Source: an uncultured Flavobacteriales bacterium (GTDB lineage Bacteria; Bacteroidota; Bacteroidia; Flavobacteriales; Flavobacteriaceae). From it: 27,756 nt of DNA. Below are positions 25,532-27,756 of the stretch, one piece after another (position 1 is the stretch's first letter; each line of letters opens with the position of its first letter). Location of the stretch: positions 1 through 27,756 of the forward strand of contig CAJVXR010000011.1 in NCBI GenBank assembly GCA_913009535.1, in the 5' to 3' direction. The position numbers were made by a program, and so were the translations under genes. Under the pieces are notes generated by a model that ran no database searches, was not told the origin of the DNA, and saw nothing but the letters and a program-made list of their open reading frames with translations.

Positions 25532-26945
25532 AAAGTTCTTTTCTCAATCTAGCAACCGGAATATTTAATTGCTCTCTGTATTTTGATACAGTCCTTCTAG
25601 CTATCTTATATCCTTCTTTATGTAAAAGTTTTACTAATACATCATCTGTTTCAGGTTTACGTTTATCTTCTTCTGATATAATTTTTTCTAATATCTTCTT
25701 AATTTCAATTGTGGATATTTCCTCTCCTTTATTATTCAACATAGACTCGCTGAAAAATTCCTTAATTAGTTTAGTTCCGTAAGGAGTGTCAACGTACTTA
25801 CTATTTGCTACTCTTGAAATAGTTGAGATATCCATATTAATTTTATCAGCAATATTTTTTAATATCATTGGTTTTATTCTTTTTTCATCACCAGATAAAA
25901 AATAGTCTTGTTGATATGTCATTATTGCTTTCATAGTAAGCATTAATGTTTGTTCTCTTTGTTCAATTGCTTCAATGAACCACCTTGCCGAGTCTAATTT
26001 TTGTTTTATGAACTGAACTGCATCTTTTTGAGATTTCCTATTTTTTTCTAAACTATATCCTTTTAACATCTCTGTATATTCTCTAGATACATTCATTACT
26101 GGTTTATTTCTACCATTCAGACTAAGTAATAATTCATTATTTACTATTTCTATTTTAAAATCAGGAATAACCTGTTCAATTAATTTTGTGCTATTGTTAG
26201 AAAGAGAGTTCCCCGGTTTTGGATTTAATTTTTCAATTTCTTTAATTGCTATTTTTAGTTCTTTTTCTGAGATTTGATGTTTTGTTAATATTTTTTCAAA
26301 ATGTCTCTTGGTAAATAAATTAAAAGAGTCTTCAATTATATTTAATGCTAATACGGTATTTGGATTATCTGTACCTTTTCTATTTAGCTGTATTGCTAAA
26401 CATTCTTGTAGTGATCTTGCACCAATGCCAGCAGGGTCTAAATTTTGAATAGCTTTCAAAATAGTATTTACTGTGTCATATTCAACATCTATATTTTGAG
26501 TGAAAGCTAAATCATCAATTATATCTTCAATACTTTGGCGAATGTAGCCTCCTTCATCAATACATCCAACTAGGAATTCAGCAATTTTCATCTCAAAATC
26601 ACTTAATCTCTCAGTATAAATTTGATTTAAAATAACTTGGTTGAATGATACTCCAGAAGCGTATGGAATCGCATTCTCTTCTGTTGCTGATGAATTATAG
26701 GTATTTAATCTGTAATCAGGTATTTCGTCATCATTTATGTAATCCTCAACATCAATATTTTCATCTTTACTAAATTCTTCTTCTGTTGATATAGATTCAT
26801 TAACTTCTAAAGCAGGGTTTTCTTCAATCTCTTGTTTTAGTTTTTGCTCAAAATCTAATACAGGGAGTTGAATTAACTTCATCAATTGTATTTGTTGAGG
26901 AGATAACTTTTGAGATAATTTTAATTTTAGCGATTGCTTTAGCAT
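25530..26945 (-). CDS. rpoN: RNA polymerase sigma-54 factor
   Basis: Sigma-54 directs RNA polymerase to -24/-12 promoters that need an enhancer-binding activator. The 471-residue product has the Gln/Leu-rich region I (KLKLSQKLSPQQIQLMKLIQLPVLDFEQKLKQEIEENPALE), an acidic region II (about 45-75), and core-binding region III (including SLQECLAIQLNRKGT). The RpoN box ARRTVSKYRE lies at residues 449-458, near the C terminus. The length is typical. It follows asnS by 11 bases and is probably co-transcribed with it. No enhancer-binding activator gene is in the window, and I saw no convincing -24/-12 promoter here. Confidence 0.95.
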   Translation of the reverse strand: MLKQSLKLKLSQKLSPQQIQLMKLIQLPVLDFEQKLKQEIEENPALEVNESISTEEEFSKDENIDVEDYINDDEIPDYRLNTYNSSATEENAIPYASGVSFNQVILNQIYTERLSDFEMKIAEFLVGCIDEGGYIRQSIEDIIDDLAFTQNIDVEYDTVNTILKAIQNLDPAGIGARSLQECLAIQLNRKGTDNPNTVLALNIIEDSFNLFTKRHFEKILTKHQISEKELKIAIKEIEKLNPKPGNSLSNNSTKLIEQVIPDFKIEIVNNELLLSLNGRNKPVMNVSREYTEMLKGYSLEKNRKSQKDAVQFIKQKLDSARWFIEAIEQREQTLMLTMKAIMTYQQDYFLSGDEKRIKPMILKNIADKINMDISTISRVANSKYVDTPYGTKLIKEFFSESMLNNKGEEISTIEIKKILEKIISEEDKRKPETDDVLVKLLHKEGYKIARRTVSKYREQLNIPVARLRKEL

Positions 26946-26956
26946 TTAACTAATTT

Positions 26957-27756
26957 TTAAAATTCCGCATTTTGGGGAGTTCTCGGAAACGGTATTACAT
27001 CTCGAATATTTGACATTCCAGTTGCGAACATGATTAACCTTTCAAAACCAAGCCCAAATCCAGAATGTTTAGCAGTACCAAATTTTCTTAAGTCTGTATA
27101 CCACCACAAATCTTCGGGATTAACCCCGATATCTTTCATTTTATTGTTTAAGATATCTAAATTTTCTTCTCTTTGTGAGCCACCAACAATTTCTCCAATT
27201 CCTGGGAATAGAATATCCATTGCTTTAACTGTTTTATTATCTTCGTTTAACTTCATGTAAAATGCCTTAATATTAGCAGGATAGTCATATATTATTACTG
27301 GACATTTAAAATGTTTTTCTACTAAATATCTTTCATGTTCACTCTGTAAGTCTGCTCCCCAATTTTCAATTGGATATTTAAATTTCTTCTTTTTATTTGG
27401 TTTGCTATTCCTTAAGATCTCTATCGCTTCCGTGTAGGTGATCCTTTTAAAATCATTATCGATAACAAACCTTATTTTATCTATTAATGACATTTCACTT
27501 CTAAGATTTTGTGGTTTTGTCTTTTCTTCATTTGTTAACCTTTGTTCCAAGAAATTTAAGTCATCAATATTATTATTAATTATGTGATTAAGTAGATGTT
27601 TTAAAAAATCTTCCGCCAAATCCATGTTTCCATTTAAATCCATAAACGCAACTTCGGGTTCTATCATCCAAAACTCAGATAAATGTCTCGATGTATTTGA
27701 GTTTTCTGCTCTAAATGTTGGTCCAAAGGTATATACTTTACCAAGAGACATAGCGT
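26957..27756 (-). CDS. asnS: Asparaginyl-tRNA synthetase, C-terminal part (5' end outside the window)
   Basis: About 266 C-terminal residues of a class II synthetase are visible, and the frame remains open to the right edge, so the Met at 27751 is internal. Motif 2 is [19 protein letters not shown] near the edge, and motif 3 is [15 protein letters not shown] near the C terminus. The IEPEVAF segment and the [20 protein letters not shown] stretch are typical of AsnRS. The N-terminal OB-fold and motif 1 are missing here. Full-length Bacteroidota enzymes have about 480 residues. It charges tRNA-Asn with asparagine. The ansA asparaginase gene elsewhere in the window acts on free asparagine, but is not adjacent. 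Confidence 0.95.
   Translation of the reverse strand, partial: AMSLGKVYTFGPTFRAENSNTSRHLSEFWMIEPEVAFMDLNGNMDLAEDFLKHLLNHIINNNIDDLNFLEQRLTNEEKTKPQNLRSEMSLIDKIRFVIDNDFKRITYTEAIEILRNSKPNKKKKFKYPIENWGADLQSEHERYLVEKHFKCPVIIYDYPANIKAFYMKLNEDNKTVKAMDILFPGIGEIVGGSQREENLDILNNKMKDIGVNPEDLWWYTDLRKFGTAKHSGFGLGFERLIMFATGMSNIRDVIPFPRTPQNAEF

Noticed and set aside
1..27756. Mobile element, prophage, CRISPR array or defence system
   Set aside because: No transposase, integrase, phage, Cas, toxin-antitoxin or restriction-modification motif was seen on either strand, there are no long repeats, and composition is uniform.

Overview
The window looks like a piece of a Flavobacteriia (Bacteroidota) chromosome, probably from a small, AT-rich, marine-type genome. 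Four things support this. Base composition is uniformly AT-rich. Gaps between genes are tiny. One secreted protease carries a type IX secretion (Por) C-terminal sorting domain. TAnnTTTG boxes, the Bacteroidota -7 promoter element, precede several genes, while Shine-Dalgarno sequences are not obvious. The protein sequences also read as Flavobacteriia versions of their families. I base this on recognition, not on a database search.

Layout. Positions 1-313 hold the start of a minus-strand outer-membrane barrel (porin-like) gene cut by the window edge. Dgt (dGTPase, plus) and Dxs (first enzyme of the MEP isoprenoid pathway, minus) converge and overlap by 20 bases. A secreted M36 metallopeptidase and TadA follow on the plus strand. 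A long minus-strand block runs from about 15.88 kb down to 6.72 kb: DUF2141 protein, TetR regulator, TolC-like outer-membrane channel, membrane-fusion lipoprotein, RND pump, AspS, and a small membrane protein. The first five form a tight tripartite-efflux operon. A plus-strand block from 15.99 to 25.5 kb encodes a polyprenyl diphosphate synthase, SucA-SucB (the E1 and E2 parts of 2-oxoglutarate dehydrogenase), TatD, a cytoplasmic-type asparaginase, tRNA-Ser(GGA), and an ExbB / membrane protein / ExbD / ExbD energy-transduction cluster. RpoN (sigma-54) and the C-terminal part of AsnS lie on the minus strand at the right end.

How the genes fit together. Most are housekeeping: nucleotide pool control, tRNA decoding and charging, isoprenoids, and the TCA cycle. 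Envelope functions are the second theme: a porin-like barrel, type IX secreted protease, RND efflux under a TetR regulator, and an ExbB/ExbD proton-driven motor that normally powers TonB-dependent uptake. Dxs and the prenyl synthase are two steps of one route but are not co-transcribed.

No gene-free stretch exceeds 300 bases. I saw no insertion sequence, phage gene, CRISPR array, riboswitch or replication origin. I did not find a clearly new multi-gene system. The best leads are regulatory: a Pho-box-like direct repeat upstream of the porin-like gene, a perfect 18-bp palindrome in the tatD-ansA promoter, a tandem 13-bp repeat before sucA, and a promoter placed so close to the prenyl synthase start that its mRNA may be leaderless. 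The uncharacterised membrane protein inside the exb cluster and the extra helix pair in the RND pump are the best protein leads.
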